Source: Cystobacter fuscus (GTDB taxonomy: Bacteria > Myxococcota > Myxococcia > Myxococcales > Myxococcaceae). From it: 64,000 nucleotides of DNA. Position numbers and translations under genes: made by a program. The stretch is from positions 7,316,001 to 7,380,000 of the forward strand of contig NZ_CP022098.1 in NCBI RefSeq assembly GCF_002305875.1. Direction: 5' to 3'. Below the pieces are notes generated by a model. That model saw only the letters and a list, made by a program, of their open reading frames with translations. It was not told the origin of the DNA and made no database searches. Of the stretch, positions 50,268 through 59,355 are shown in pieces; position 1 is the first letter of the stretch; every line of letters begins with the position of its first letter.

Positions 50268-51941
50268 TCAGAAGGTGAGCATCCGGAAGAACTCGCCCGC
50301 CATGCGCCTGCCGTGCCGAGCCAGGTTCGACTCCGTTCCGGAGAGCATCTCGTACCGGCGGTTGTTCGTCAGATCAACCACGTCGACGCCCTGGTGGTTG
50401 AAGCGAAGGCGGCCTTTGAATTGTGCCTCCACCTTGGCGTGCACGAACCGCCCCCGGGCCTCGCGCTCCAGCAGCCGGGCCAGCCAGTACTCGCCCTTCT
50501 TCAGGGCTTCGTCGATGGCGATTTGCTCTTGGCGGCTGAGCCTGTGGGGCCCCCAGTCCTTCGCGGCCTGGGTGACGGCCTCCTGGAGCATGTCCCCCAC
50601 CTTGTCCTCGGCGGGAATGTCCGCGGCCGACTTGCCGCGTGGCAAGTGCCAACGCTGGCCGTCGCTGAGTTCCACCTGCCGGTTGCCGCCTCGGTGGCGG
50701 ATGACGGTTTCCGCAAAGCGGCCTCCTGGGGCCTGACCTCTCCCACCACCCGTCCCTTTCTTGAGCATCACCACTGCCAGGGGGCCTTGCGGAGACGTGG
50801 CCACCGTCTCCGCCGTCGCAATGGCCTTGGCCAGGGCACCCTCCGTCGCGAGCGCCACCTCCGTCACCTCCAGGCGCCCCATGACCGCGGTGCCGCCCTG
50901 CGCCTCGAACTGCTTGCCCGCGAGGTTGAAGCGCGGAAGCGACTTCACCCGCGGCAGCACCTGCCCCAGCGTGTGCCCGCCCAGCGTGGCCACGGCGAGA
51001 ATCATGGCCCGGGCCGCGTCCTCGCCCAGCACCTTGCCGAATTGCTCACCCGCCGCGCGCAACTCCTCGAAGGTGGTGGCGTGGTGCGCCGCATCCGCCA
51101 TCCGAGCCCACCCGTCCATGAGGCCGTACAGCGTCTCGAGGCCCAGGTAGCCCATCAGCAGGAGGGTCATGCCGGCGGCCAAGGCCTTGGTCGTGGGCTC
51201 GGGCACCACCCACATCATGCAGTAGAGCGCCACCGTCCAGACGACCGTGGAGACGAGCATTCGCACGTCCAGCAGCTCGCGCGCCAGAGCCCCGCGCGTC
51301 TCATCGAGGACGCGGCCGAAGGCCAGGGCCAGGGCGAAGGCCCGCCGGTCATCCGTGCGCAGGTAGGGCCCATCGTCCAGCAGGCCCAGGCAATCACCGC
51401 CTCCTCGAGGCACGCACCACTGGAGGTACCTGGCCCTCAGGGCTTCATCCGCCGCGGGGGTGAGGACCACCGGACCCGCCTGGCGCTCGGGCACCAGGGT
51501 GTAGGCCTGGTCGCGATACACTTCCAGCAGCCAGTCTCCCTGGCTGTCCACGGTCTCCACGCCCTTGGGGGGCGGCAGCAGGTGGAGCAACTCCCGGGCG
51601 GCCGCTTGTGGAGTCTTCGCCCCCAGCCGCACGTCGCGGGATAAGCGCAGGAAGGCCTGTTGGAACTCGGCCCTGGGGAGGGGCACCGTCCGGGTGGCCA
51701 TGGAGCCGGGCTCCAGGAAGTCCGCGACGTACACGGTGGCGGACTCGAAGCCAGGCTCCGCCGTGGCGGCCATACGCTCCTTGGGAGCCGGTGGGGGCGT
51801 CAGCGAGTGGTAGAGGGAGGCCACGAAGCTGCCCCGTGGGCTGCCCGTGGCACACGACAATTGGGAGAGGAGGGCCCAAGCGCCAAGGCAAAGGCCCAGC
51901 CGCGCGCTCGCAGGGCGAGCGCCAGGAAGACGAGTGGACAC
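50268..51941 (-). CDS. SitA-type lipoprotein polymorphic toxin
   Basis: A 557-residue protein with a GTG start and an ideal GGAGG site. An N-terminal lipoprotein-like signal ends LLSQLSC (Cys 30; Gln at -3 is atypical). Residues ~165-340 match the shared N-terminal region of SitA swarming-inhibition toxins of Myxococcus (LRARYLQWC, CLGLLDDG, then two hydrophobic helices at ~225-275 and TTFEELRAAGEQFGKVLGED). SitA proteins pass between kin by outer-membrane exchange and kill cells that lack the matching immunity protein. Residues ~410-557 are the variable toxic domain. It ends with QFKGRLRFNHQGVDVVDLTN, NRRYEML and LARHGRRM, which fits a restriction-endonuclease-like core (D..xYE) but is not proved. 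It is followed at once by a probable immunity gene. Confidence 0.75.
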   Translation of the reverse strand: MSTRLPGARPASARLGLCLGAWALLSQLSCATGSPRGSFVASLYHSLTPPPAPKERMAATAEPGFESATVYVADFLEPGSMATRTVPLPRAEFQQAFLRLSRDVRLGAKTPQAAARELLHLLPPPKGVETVDSQGDWLLEVYRDQAYTLVPERQAGPVVLTPAADEALRARYLQWCVPRGGGDCLGLLDDGPYLRTDDRRAFALALAFGRVLDETRGALARELLDVRMLVSTVVWTVALYCMMWVVPEPTTKALAAGMTLLLMGYLGLETLYGLMDGWARMADAAHHATTFEELRAAGEQFGKVLGEDAARAMILAVATLGGHTLGQVLPRVKSLPRFNLAGKQFEAQGGTAVMGRLEVTEVALATEGALAKAIATAETVATSPQGPLAVVMLKKGTGGGRGQAPGGRFAETVIRHRGGNRQVELSDGQRWHLPRGKSAADIPAEDKVGDMLQEAVTQAAKDWGPHRLSRQEQIAIDEALKKGEYWLARLLEREARGRFVHAKVEAQFKGRLRFNHQGVDVVDLTNNRRYEMLSGTESNLARHGRRMAGEFFRMLTF

Positions 51942-52058
51942 GGCGCACCTCCGGAAGCGACGCAGCTCAAAGCCGTCGCTCCGGAACTACACGAAAATGC
52001 AGGTGGACCCGTCAAGCCACTGGAAGACCGCTCCACATGAGGAGAGGCCGCCGAGCCT

Positions 52059-52682
52059 CTACTCGGCCCAGACGAGCGCCAGCTCGAGCTCGACGGCCTC
52101 GAATGGCTCGGCGCGAACCCGCTCATCCCCGGCGAAGGTATCGACGAGCAGCCAGTGACGCCCCTCGAGCCGGAAGAGGTCGAGCGTCTGGGCGATCGGG
52201 TCCACGTGCCAGACATGGCGCACGCCTTCCCGGGCGTAGATGCGCATCTTCTGGACCTTGTCGATGCGCCGCGTGCGATCAGAAAGGACTTCGCACACCC
52301 AGTCCGGGGCGAGGTCGTAGTGCGCAGGGGCGTCTTCTCCTCCGATGGCCCGCGGCAGGCGCTCGCGCCTCCACCCCGCGATGTCCGGCACGAGCTTGTC
52401 CGGCCGGGGGCCGAGGTGCAGCTCCGGCTCATCGAGGATGACCCATCCACCCGGCCCCCCTCTGCCGAACAAGAAGGGCATCGAGAGCAGAGCGCCCAGG
52501 CGTGACGCCGCGTTGGTGTGCGGGCGGGCCGGACGAGGGCCGAGGTGCAGCTCGCCGTCGAGGATCTCCGTCACCATCTCCGGAGGCGCCGCCTGGAAGG
52601 CGGCCTCGATGGACGGGGCGTTTCGCTCGGTGGACTCGGGATCGTCGGGGTGGCGCGGGGCCATGAGTGGAAGATTCATCAT
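52059..52682 (-). CDS. Uma2 family endonuclease-like protein
   Basis: About 207 residues of the Uma2 (DUF820) family, a PD-(D/E)XK-fold group that is greatly expanded in myxobacteria and cyanobacteria. Core elements are EMVTEILDGELHLGPRPA, GGWVILDEPELHLG, LVPDIAGWRRERLP (the catalytic PD), LAPDWVCEVLSDRTRRIDK (the ExxS..K part) and MRIYAREGVRHVWHVDP. Start choice is uncertain (52682, 52679 or 52664), with no clear ribosome binding site. The biological role of Uma2 proteins is poorly known. The last 119 bp are duplicated 2.5 kb downstream beyond the toxin cassette. Confidence 0.82.
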   Translation of the reverse strand: MMNLPLMAPRHPDDPESTERNAPSIEAAFQAAPPEMVTEILDGELHLGPRPARPHTNAASRLGALLSMPFLFGRGGPGGWVILDEPELHLGPRPDKLVPDIAGWRRERLPRAIGGEDAPAHYDLAPDWVCEVLSDRTRRIDKVQKMRIYAREGVRHVWHVDPIAQTLDLFRLEGRHWLLVDTFAGDERVRAEPFEAVELELALVWAE

Positions 52683-52737
52683 GACCCAGGCACCGTGCAA
52701 TCACGGCGCCGTCCGGAGTCGGGGGCTCCCCCGGAAC

Positions 52738-53412
52738 TCAGGGCCTCGCCTCGAGCTCCAGCGCTCCGCCGAGGAAGCGCACGAACCAGTCCCCCGCCAG
52801 CTTCGCCACCCGCTCCAGCGCGCCCGGCTCGGGGAACAGGTGCGTTGCCCCCGGAATCACTTCCAGCGCCTTGGGTGGGTGCAACCGCTCCAGCGCCTCC
52901 TGGTTCAGATCCAGCACGATGTCATCCGCCCCGCCCACGATGAGCAGCGTCGGCGCCCGCACCCGCTCCAGCGCGTCCCCCGCCAGGTCCGGCCTCCCGC
53001 CCCGCGACACCACCACCCCGATGGACTCCGCCCGGTCCGCCGCCGCCACCAACGCCGCCGCCGCCCCCGTGCTCGAGCCGAAGTAGCCCACCCGCAGGTG
53101 GCTCAACCGCGGATGCTGGAACACCCAGTCCGTCACCTTCCCCAGCCGCCTCGCCAGGAAGCCGATGTCGAAGCGCAGCCCCGCCGTGATCGCGTCCTCC
53201 GCCTCCTCGTCCTCCGTCAGCAGATCGAACAGCAGCGTCCCCACCCCCGCCATCCGCAGCGAGTAGGCCACGTAGCGGTTGCGCGGACTGTGCCGGCTGC
53301 TCCCACTGCCGTGCGCGAAGATGACCAGCCCCCGCGCGCCCTCCGGTACCGCGAGCGTCCCACCCAGCCTCGCCTCTCCCGCCATCACCCAGACTTCCCG
53401 TTCCATCGCCAT
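52738..53412 (-). CDS. Alpha/beta hydrolase (dienelactone hydrolase-like)
   Basis: A 224-residue serine hydrolase with an AGGAGG site 6 nt before ATG 53412. The oxyanion region is VIFAHGSGSSRHSPRN, the nucleophile elbow is GYFGSSTGAAAA (Ser ~112), the acid is in LIVGGADDIV and the base is His in VIPGATHLFPEPG. It is the partner of a phosphoribosyltransferase gene 20 bp upstream. This pair, often fused in other bacteria, is common but its substrate is unknown. Confidence 0.85.
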   Translation of the reverse strand: MAMEREVWVMAGEARLGGTLAVPEGARGLVIFAHGSGSSRHSPRNRYVAYSLRMAGVGTLLFDLLTEDEEAEDAITAGLRFDIGFLARRLGKVTDWVFQHPRLSHLRVGYFGSSTGAAAALVAAADRAESIGVVVSRGGRPDLAGDALERVRAPTLLIVGGADDIVLDLNQEALERLHPPKALEVIPGATHLFPEPGALERVAKLAGDWFVRFLGGALELEARP

Positions 53413-53432
53413 GTCGCTCCTCCTGTCCACGC

Positions 53433-54128
53433 TCAAACCCACCAGGTGTCCCCGGAATCCAGCGCCGTCTCGGGGCCACCCGACTCCGGGCGCTCACCCC
53501 GCGCCCGCGCCAGCAGGTCCCGCACCTCCTCGTCCGAGGTCTGACGGAAGTTGTCGTAGAATTCGCCCACCGCCATCATGAACGCGGCCGGGTACACGCA
53601 GACCAGGTCGTCCACCTCGGCGCGCAGCGAGTCCAGTGACTCCACCGCGCCCACCGGCACCGCGAGGACGATCTTCCCCGGCCGATGCTGCCGCAACGCT
53701 CCGATGGCCGCGCGCATCGTGCCGCCCGTGGCCACGCCGTCGTCCACCAGGAGGACCGTGCGCCCCTCGAGCCGTGGGGCGGGACGCGAGCCCCGGAAGC
53801 GCGCGACGCGGGCCGTCACCTCGTCCGCCTCACGCTCGGCCACCCGCGACACCTCCGCCTCGGAGTAGCCCAGCGAGCGCATCATTCCCCGGTCCAGGAA
53901 GAGCACTCCGCCCTCGGCCACCGCGCCCAGCCCCAGCTCCGCGTGTCCCGGTGCCCCCACCTTGCGCACCACCCACACGTCCAGCGGCGCGCCGAGCGCC
54001 CGGGCGACCTCGTAGGCCACGGGAACGCCACCGCGCGGCAGGCCGAGCACCAGGGGCGACCCGGCCCGGTACCCTGTCAGCAGGGCCGCCAATCGCTGGC
54101 CCGCGTCCGTCCTGTTTCGAAAGCGCAT
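53433..54128 (-). CDS. Phosphoribosyltransferase family protein
   Basis: A 231-residue PRTase-fold protein. The PRPP-binding motif VLLVDDGVATGGTMRAA (~128-145) is intact. PLVLGLPRGGVPVAYEVA near the N-terminus is the PPi loop region. The C-terminal FYDNFRQTSDEEVRDLL is typical of the subfamily that is paired or fused with dienelactone-hydrolase-like proteins. The start at ATG 54128 excludes an unsupported 21-codon extension. It is the first gene of a two-gene operon. The exact base substrate is unknown. Confidence 0.85.
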   Translation of the reverse strand: MRFRNRTDAGQRLAALLTGYRAGSPLVLGLPRGGVPVAYEVARALGAPLDVWVVRKVGAPGHAELGLGAVAEGGVLFLDRGMMRSLGYSEAEVSRVAEREADEVTARVARFRGSRPAPRLEGRTVLLVDDGVATGGTMRAAIGALRQHRPGKIVLAVPVGAVESLDSLRAEVDDLVCVYPAAFMMAVGEFYDNFRQTSDEEVRDLLARARGERPESGGPETALDSGDTWWV

Positions 54129-54366
54129 GGATCCCCCAAGGAAGAGTCTTCCTCTAGGAGAAGCACCGCATGCGCCATTGGCTCCTGGCACCCCATCGAG
54201 GGCCCGGCCCCCCGGAGCTTGGATGAGCGCTTCTTCGCGCCCCCGCGCCTGCCGCTGGCCTGCCCAGGCGCTCCGGTTGCCCGTCGGCTCGTAGAAGTCG
54301 ATGCCTGAGCGGAAGCGGTGCGGCCCGTGGGGCCGCCGGTCGCCGCGCGGAGCGGACGCGCTCGCG

Positions 54367-55419
54367 CTACGCGCGCTCGAGGCTCGCGATGTCGATGACG
54401 AAGCGGTAGCGCACGTCGCCCTTCATCATGCGCTCGTAGGCCTCGTTGATCTTCTGGATGGGGATGATCTCGATGTCCGACACGATGTTGTGCTTCGCGC
54501 AGTAGTCGAGCATCTCCTGCGTCTCGGCGATGCCGCCGATCATCGACCCGACCAGGCGCTTGTTCCCGCCGATGAGCGAGAACGCGTGCACGGGCACCGC
54601 CTCCGGCGGCGCGCCGACCACCACCAGGGTGCCCTGGGGGCGCAGCATGCCCAGGTACTGGTTGTAGTCATGCGGGGCGGAGATGGTGTCGATGATGAGA
54701 TCGAAGCGGCCCGACAGCTTCTTGAAGGTGTCCGCGTCCTTGGTGACCTCGAAGCCCTGGGCGCCCAGGCGGCGCGCGTCGGCCTCCTTGGTGCGGGACG
54801 TGCTGAGCACCGTCACCTCCGCGCCCATGGACGCGGCGAGCTTCACGGCCATGTGGCCCAGCCCGCCCAGGCCCACCACGCCCACGCGGTCGCCCTTCTT
54901 GCAGTTCCACTGGCGCAGCGGCGAGTACGTGGTGATGCCGGCGCACAGCAGCGGCGCGGCGGCGGCGGGGTCGAGCCCTTCGGGCACCTTCAGCGCGAAG
55001 TGCTCGGTGACGACGATGCGGGACGCGTAGCCGCCGTAGGTCGGCGTCTTCCGGTCCATGTACGTGCCGTTGTACGTGGAGGCCATGCCCCGCTCGCAGA
55101 ACTGCTCCAGGTCGCGGCGGCACGTCTGGCAGTCGCGGCACGAGTCCACCATGCAGCCGACGCCCGCCATGTCGCCCACCTTCAGCTTCGTGACGTGCTG
55201 GCCCACCTGCTTGACGCGGCCGATGATCTCGTGGCCCGGCACCATGGGGAAGAGGGCGCCGCCCCACTCGTCACGGGCCTGGTGGATGTCGGAGTGGCAG
55301 ACCCCGCTGTAGAGGATGTCGATGAGCACGTCATGGGGGCCGACCTCGCGCTGCTCGAACGAGAAGGGCGCCAGCGGCTTGCCAGCGGCGGGGGCGGCAT
55401 AGGCGGGAGTCTTCGGCAT
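54367..55419 (-). CDS. Zinc-dependent NAD(P)-alcohol dehydrogenase (YahK-like)
   Basis: A 350-residue medium-chain dehydrogenase with an AAGGAG site before ATG 55419. Catalytic zinc ligands are in GVCHSDIHQ and PGHEIIG. The four structural-zinc Cys are in CRDCQTCRRDLEQFC. The cofactor fold is marked by VGVVGLGGLGHMAVKLAASM, followed by STSRTKEADARR, which suggests NADP preference as in YahK/AdhC-type aldehyde reductases. It should reduce aldehydes to alcohols. It is divergent from a LysR regulator with 115 bp between them and is probably its target. Confidence 0.9.
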   Translation of the reverse strand: MPKTPAYAAPAAGKPLAPFSFEQREVGPHDVLIDILYSGVCHSDIHQARDEWGGALFPMVPGHEIIGRVKQVGQHVTKLKVGDMAGVGCMVDSCRDCQTCRRDLEQFCERGMASTYNGTYMDRKTPTYGGYASRIVVTEHFALKVPEGLDPAAAAPLLCAGITTYSPLRQWNCKKGDRVGVVGLGGLGHMAVKLAASMGAEVTVLSTSRTKEADARRLGAQGFEVTKDADTFKKLSGRFDLIIDTISAPHDYNQYLGMLRPQGTLVVVGAPPEAVPVHAFSLIGGNKRLVGSMIGGIAETQEMLDYCAKHNIVSDIEIIPIQKINEAYERMMKGDVRYRFVIDIASLERA

Positions 55420-55512
55420 GGGGTTCTCCTTGGGAGTTTTCGTGACCTGGGGGCCACGCGTCCCCAGGTATGCGCTCCGGGAACAGCGGGCGATACTGGC
55501 AGGATCCACATG

Positions 55513-55540
55513 GGCCATTTAGAAATACTTCAAGATGGCC
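55513..55540. promoter_or_regulatory. Possible LysR binding site over the lysR start
   Basis: GGCCAT (55513-55518) and ATGGCC (55535-55540) form a 6-bp inverted repeat with a 16-bp AT-rich spacer. It overlaps the start codon of the LysR gene in the shared divergent promoter, as an autoregulatory site would. The evidence is weak. Confidence 0.35.
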
Positions 55541-56491
55541 TCCGCCTCGCTCAATGCCCTGAATGCGTTCCTCACCGTGGCCCGGAAGCGTGGCTTCACG
55601 GCCGCCGCCGCCGAGCTCGGCATCTCTCCGTCCGCGCTGAGCCAGTCCGTCCGCCAGCTCGAGGAGCGGCTTGGCGTCCCCCTGCTCACGCGGACCACCC
55701 GGAGCGTGGCGCTGACGGAGGCCGGGCGGCGCCTGCTGGAGAACGCCGGACCGGCGGTGGACCAGGCGATGGAGGCGCTGAGGACGGCCGCGGTGCAGCC
55801 GGGGGAGGTGACGGGCCGGGTGCGGCTGACGGTTCCCACCATGGCGGTGTCCACCCTCATCGCGCCGCTGCTGCCACGGTTCCTCGCGCGCTACCCGAAG
55901 GTAGAGGTGGACGTCCGGGTGGAGGACCGCTTCGTGGACATCGTGGCCGAAGGGCTGGACGCGGGGATCCGGCTGACGGAGTCCATCGAGCGGGACATGG
56001 TGCAGGTCCGGCTGTCGGACGCGTGCCGGTTCGTGGTGGTGGCCGCGCCCTCGTACCTGGAGCGCAGGGGCACGCCGGAGACGCCGGACGACCTGCTGTC
56101 CCATGACTGCATCTGCATCCGCTCCCCCACGACGTCAGGCATCTACCATTGGGAGCTGGAGCGCGGGCCGCGGAGCTGGCGCGTGCCGGTGCGGGGGCCC
56201 GTCATCACCTCGGACAGCCACCTGCTGCTGCGGATGGCGGAGGCCGGGGTGGGGCTCACCTACGCGTTCGAGCCCATGGTGACGGAGGAACTGCGGCGAG
56301 GCACCCTGCGCGTGGTGCTGGAGCCCTACGCGGCGTTGGTGCCGGGCCTGTTCCTCTACTTCCCCAGCCGCGCGCAGGTATCGCCCGCGCTGCGGGCCTT
56401 CGTGGACGTGGCCCGCGAGGCGGCGCCCCGGAAGAAGCGGGAGGCCCCGGAAGGCGCAAGGGGCCCGCGAGCCCGCGCCCACCGCGAATAG
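55535..56491 (+). CDS. LysR family transcriptional regulator
   Basis: A 318-residue protein. The N-terminal winged HTH (LNALNAFLTVARKRGFTAAA, then ELGISPSALSQSVRQLEERL) and the RTTRSVALTEAGRRLL hinge are standard. Residues ~90-295 form the two-lobed effector-binding domain (VRLTVPTMAVSTLIAPLLPR, MAEAGVGLTYAFEPMV). The basic Pro/Ala tail after ~300 is extra. The divergent alcohol dehydrogenase is the likely target. The effector is unknown. Confidence 0.92.
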   Translation: MASASLNALNAFLTVARKRGFTAAAAELGISPSALSQSVRQLEERLGVPLLTRTTRSVALTEAGRRLLENAGPAVDQAMEALRTAAVQPGEVTGRVRLTVPTMAVSTLIAPLLPRFLARYPKVEVDVRVEDRFVDIVAEGLDAGIRLTESIERDMVQVRLSDACRFVVVAAPSYLERRGTPETPDDLLSHDCICIRSPTTSGIYHWELERGPRSWRVPVRGPVITSDSHLLLRMAEAGVGLTYAFEPMVTEELRRGTLRVVLEPYAALVPGLFLYFPSRAQVSPALRAFVDVAREAAPRKKREAPEGARGPRARAHRE

Positions 56492-56577
56492 TGTGCTTCT
56501 CCTCGCGAGTGGACACTTCGCCGGGTTCTCCTTGCCAGCGTGAGAGCATGGGGAATGGGGCTTGTTAGCCTCTGGTC

Positions 56578-57045
56578 ATGGCCTTCACGCTGACCGTCAA
56601 TGGAGCGACCCACTCCATCGACACCGACGAGGACACGCCCCTTCTCTACGTCCTGCGCGACGAGCTGGGGCTCCATGGCGCCAGATACGGATGCGGCGTG
56701 GGCCAGTGCGGCGCCTGCACCGTGCTGAGTGATGGCGCCCCCCTGCGCTCGTGTTTCGTTCCCGCCGCCTCGCTGAGTGGCCGCGCCATCACCACGCTCG
56801 AGGGTCTGCGGGCACCGGATGGAACGCCGCACCCGCTCCAGCGCGCCTTCCTGACCGAGCAGGCGGGACAGTGCGCGTACTGCATTCCGGGGATGATCCT
56901 CGCGGCCGAGGCGCTGCTGCGGGAAAAGCCCGCGCCGAGCGAGGCGGAGATCCGCACCGCCCTGGACGCCAACCTGTGCCGGTGTGGCTCGCACAACCGC
57001 ATCGTGCGCGCCATTCAGCGCGCCGCGGCGGAGCGCCAGCGATGA
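56578..57045 (+). CDS. [2Fe-2S] subunit of a molybdenum hydroxylase (IorA/CoxS-like)
   Basis: A 155-residue ferredoxin-type subunit. The plant-type cluster motif is GCGVGQCGACTVL with a further Cys in PLRSC. The second cluster in the helical domain uses CAYC and CRC (QAGQCAYCIPGMILAAEALL, LCRCGSHNRI). It carries electrons from the molybdenum site to an acceptor. The stop overlaps the start of the large subunit (ATGA). The substrate class of isoquinoline or aldehyde oxidoreductases is inferred from the partner. Confidence 0.9.
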   Translation: MAFTLTVNGATHSIDTDEDTPLLYVLRDELGLHGARYGCGVGQCGACTVLSDGAPLRSCFVPAASLSGRAITTLEGLRAPDGTPHPLQRAFLTEQAGQCAYCIPGMILAAEALLREKPAPSEAEIRTALDANLCRCGSHNRIVRAIQRAAAERQR

Positions 57046-59252
57046 GCGCGCGCCTCGAGCGGCGAGCGGTGCTCCAGGGCGCGCTGGTGCTGGCCTTCTC
57101 CCTCGCGGGTCCGCCGGGACTCGGAGCCCAGACGGCACCCGGGAGGCTGCCGGGAGATCTCGAGCGCAATCCCCAGCTCGACGCCTGGTTGCGCATCGGC
57201 GCGGACGGCGTGGTCACGCTCAAGACAGGCAAGGTGGAGCTGGGCCAGGGGGTGCTGACGGCCTTCGCGCAGCTATGCGCCGACGAGCTGGACATCGAGC
57301 TGTCACGGCTGGTCATCGTCTCCGGTGACACCCGGCACTCGCCCCGTCAGGGGGCCACGGCGGGGAGCATGTCCATGCCCGAAGGGGGCGTGGCGGTGCG
57401 CGCCGCCGCCGCCGAGGCGCGCTCGCTCCTGCTGGCCATGGCCGGCGAGCGGCTGGGTGTTCCCGTCACCCGGTTGACGGTCCAGGACGGCACCATCACC
57501 GCTTCCACCGGGGGCGACTCCATCACCTATTGGCGATTGATGGGGGGACGCACCTGGAACCGGAAGGCCACGGGCACCGTCGCGCCCAAGCCCGCCTCCG
57601 CGCGGCGCTACATCGGCCAGCCCATCGCGCGCGTGGATCTTCCCGGCAAGCTCACCGGCGAGCCGAGCTTCGTGCAGGATCTGCGTCCCGCCGGGCTGGC
57701 GCATGGCCGTGTCGTGCGGGCCCCGTCCCAGGGCGCGACGCTGCTCGAGGCCGACATGGCCTCGGTGCGAAACATGCCGGGAGTGCTCGGGGTGGTGCGC
57801 GACGGGGACTTCCTGGGCGTCATCGCGGAGAAGGAGTGGCAGGCCCACAAGGCGGCGACGCGCCTCGCGGCGAGCGCCCGGTGGAGGGAACACGCCCGTC
57901 TTCCGGAGGACCCCTACGCCTGGCTGCTGGGGCAGAAGACCCGGGACACGGTCATCGACCACGCCGAACGCCCGGAGGGTCCCGCCCCGGCGCGAACCCT
58001 GGAGGCCAGCTACCGCCGCCCGTATGTGATGCACGGCGCCATCGGCCCGTCGTGCGCGGTGGCGCACTGGGACGGGGACGTGCTGACGCTCCACTCCCAC
58101 AGCCAGACCATCTTCGAGACGAGCGCGGCGATCGCGAAGATGCTGGGCCTGCCCGCGGAGAAGGTGTGGGGCCGGCACCTGAGCGGCTCGGGCTGCTATG
58201 GCCACAATGGGGCGGATGATGCCGCCGCGGACGCCGCGCTCCTGGCCCGCGCCCTGCCCGGCCGCCCCGTCCGGGTACAGTGGTCGCGCCAGGACGAGCA
58301 CACGTGCGAGCCCTATGGCCCGGCGATGGTGACGAAGGTGCGCGCCAGCGTGGACGCGGCGGGCAACGTGCTCGACTGGACGTACGAGCTGTGGTCCACG
58401 TCGCATGGCACACGCCCGGGGGGAGATCCCGGCAACCTGCTCGCGGGCCGCTCCCTGGCCAAGCCCTTCCCCCAGCCCGTCCCCAGGAATGGCGGACCGC
58501 CCAACTACGCCGCCGACCGCAACGCCATTCCGCTCTACGTGTTTCCCGGGCGCCGGGTGACCACGCACTTCGTCACCGAGATGCCCGTGCGGACCTCGTC
58601 CCACCGCGCCCTCGGCGCCCACGCGAATGTCTTCTCCATCGAGAGCTTCATGGACGAGCTGGCCCACGCGGCGGGCGTGGATCCGCTCACCTACCGGCTG
58701 CGCCACCTGGAGGATCCCCGCGCGAAGGACGTCCTGCACAAGGCGGCCTCGCTCCTGGGTGGCTCCGCCCGCCCACCCCACCATGGGCGGGGCCTCGCCT
58801 TCGCGCGCTACAAGAACCTCGCGAGCTACTGCGCCGTGGGGCTCGAGGTCTTCGTGGAGCCCACCACCCATGCGCTCCGGGTGACGCGGGCCGTGCTGGC
58901 CGCCGACGCGGGAGAGATCGTCAATCCCGACGGGCTCACCAACCAGCTCGAGGGCGGCCTCATCCAGACCCTGAGCTGGAGTCTCAAGGAGGAGGTGCGT
59001 CACGACACGCGGCGCATCCTCTCGCGCGATTGGAGCAGCTACCCGGTGCTCACCTTCTCGGAGGTGCCGCCCGTGGAGGTCGCGCTCATCGACCGCCCGG
59101 GCGAGCCCTTCCTGGGAGCTGGAGAGGCCGCGCAGGGGCCCACGGCGGCGGCCCTGGCCAACGCCGTCTTCGACGCGACGGGCCTCCGGGCGCGGGAGCT
59201 GCCCCTGACGCCCGAGCGCCTGGCCGCGCTCCGGAAGGCGGCCGGGCGGTGA
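57042..59252 (+). CDS. Molybdopterin-binding subunit of an IorB-like xanthine dehydrogenase family enzyme
   Basis: A 736-residue protein with a twin-arginine-like signal (ERRAVLQGALVLAFSLAG) predicting export to the periplasm. Residues ~40-180 form the N-terminal small domain of the IorB type (RIGADGVVTLKTGKVELGQG). The molybdenum cofactor domains include GATAGSMSMPEGG, HSHSQTIFETSAAIAKMLGL, GSGCYGHNGADDAAADAALL and, near the end, GAGEAAQGPTAAALANAVFD, which holds the catalytic Glu region. The enzyme would hydroxylate an N-heterocycle or aldehyde. The cytochrome subunit often found with periplasmic members is not adjacent. It is translationally coupled to the small subunit. Confidence 0.9.
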   Translation: MSARLERRAVLQGALVLAFSLAGPPGLGAQTAPGRLPGDLERNPQLDAWLRIGADGVVTLKTGKVELGQGVLTAFAQLCADELDIELSRLVIVSGDTRHSPRQGATAGSMSMPEGGVAVRAAAAEARSLLLAMAGERLGVPVTRLTVQDGTITASTGGDSITYWRLMGGRTWNRKATGTVAPKPASARRYIGQPIARVDLPGKLTGEPSFVQDLRPAGLAHGRVVRAPSQGATLLEADMASVRNMPGVLGVVRDGDFLGVIAEKEWQAHKAATRLAASARWREHARLPEDPYAWLLGQKTRDTVIDHAERPEGPAPARTLEASYRRPYVMHGAIGPSCAVAHWDGDVLTLHSHSQTIFETSAAIAKMLGLPAEKVWGRHLSGSGCYGHNGADDAAADAALLARALPGRPVRVQWSRQDEHTCEPYGPAMVTKVRASVDAAGNVLDWTYELWSTSHGTRPGGDPGNLLAGRSLAKPFPQPVPRNGGPPNYAADRNAIPLYVFPGRRVTTHFVTEMPVRTSSHRALGAHANVFSIESFMDELAHAAGVDPLTYRLRHLEDPRAKDVLHKAASLLGGSARPPHHGRGLAFARYKNLASYCAVGLEVFVEPTTHALRVTRAVLAADAGEIVNPDGLTNQLEGGLIQTLSWSLKEEVRHDTRRILSRDWSSYPVLTFSEVPPVEVALIDRPGEPFLGAGEAAQGPTAAALANAVFDATGLRARELPLTPERLAALRKAAGR

Positions 59253-59355
59253 CCGGCTGGTAAATACTCGCTGAGCCCCGTGGTCGAGGCGCTTAACGAC
59301 GAGCGCAGGGCATGAGGGGGCGCTCACTGCGGTGCGACAGCCACCGCGGCGCCGG

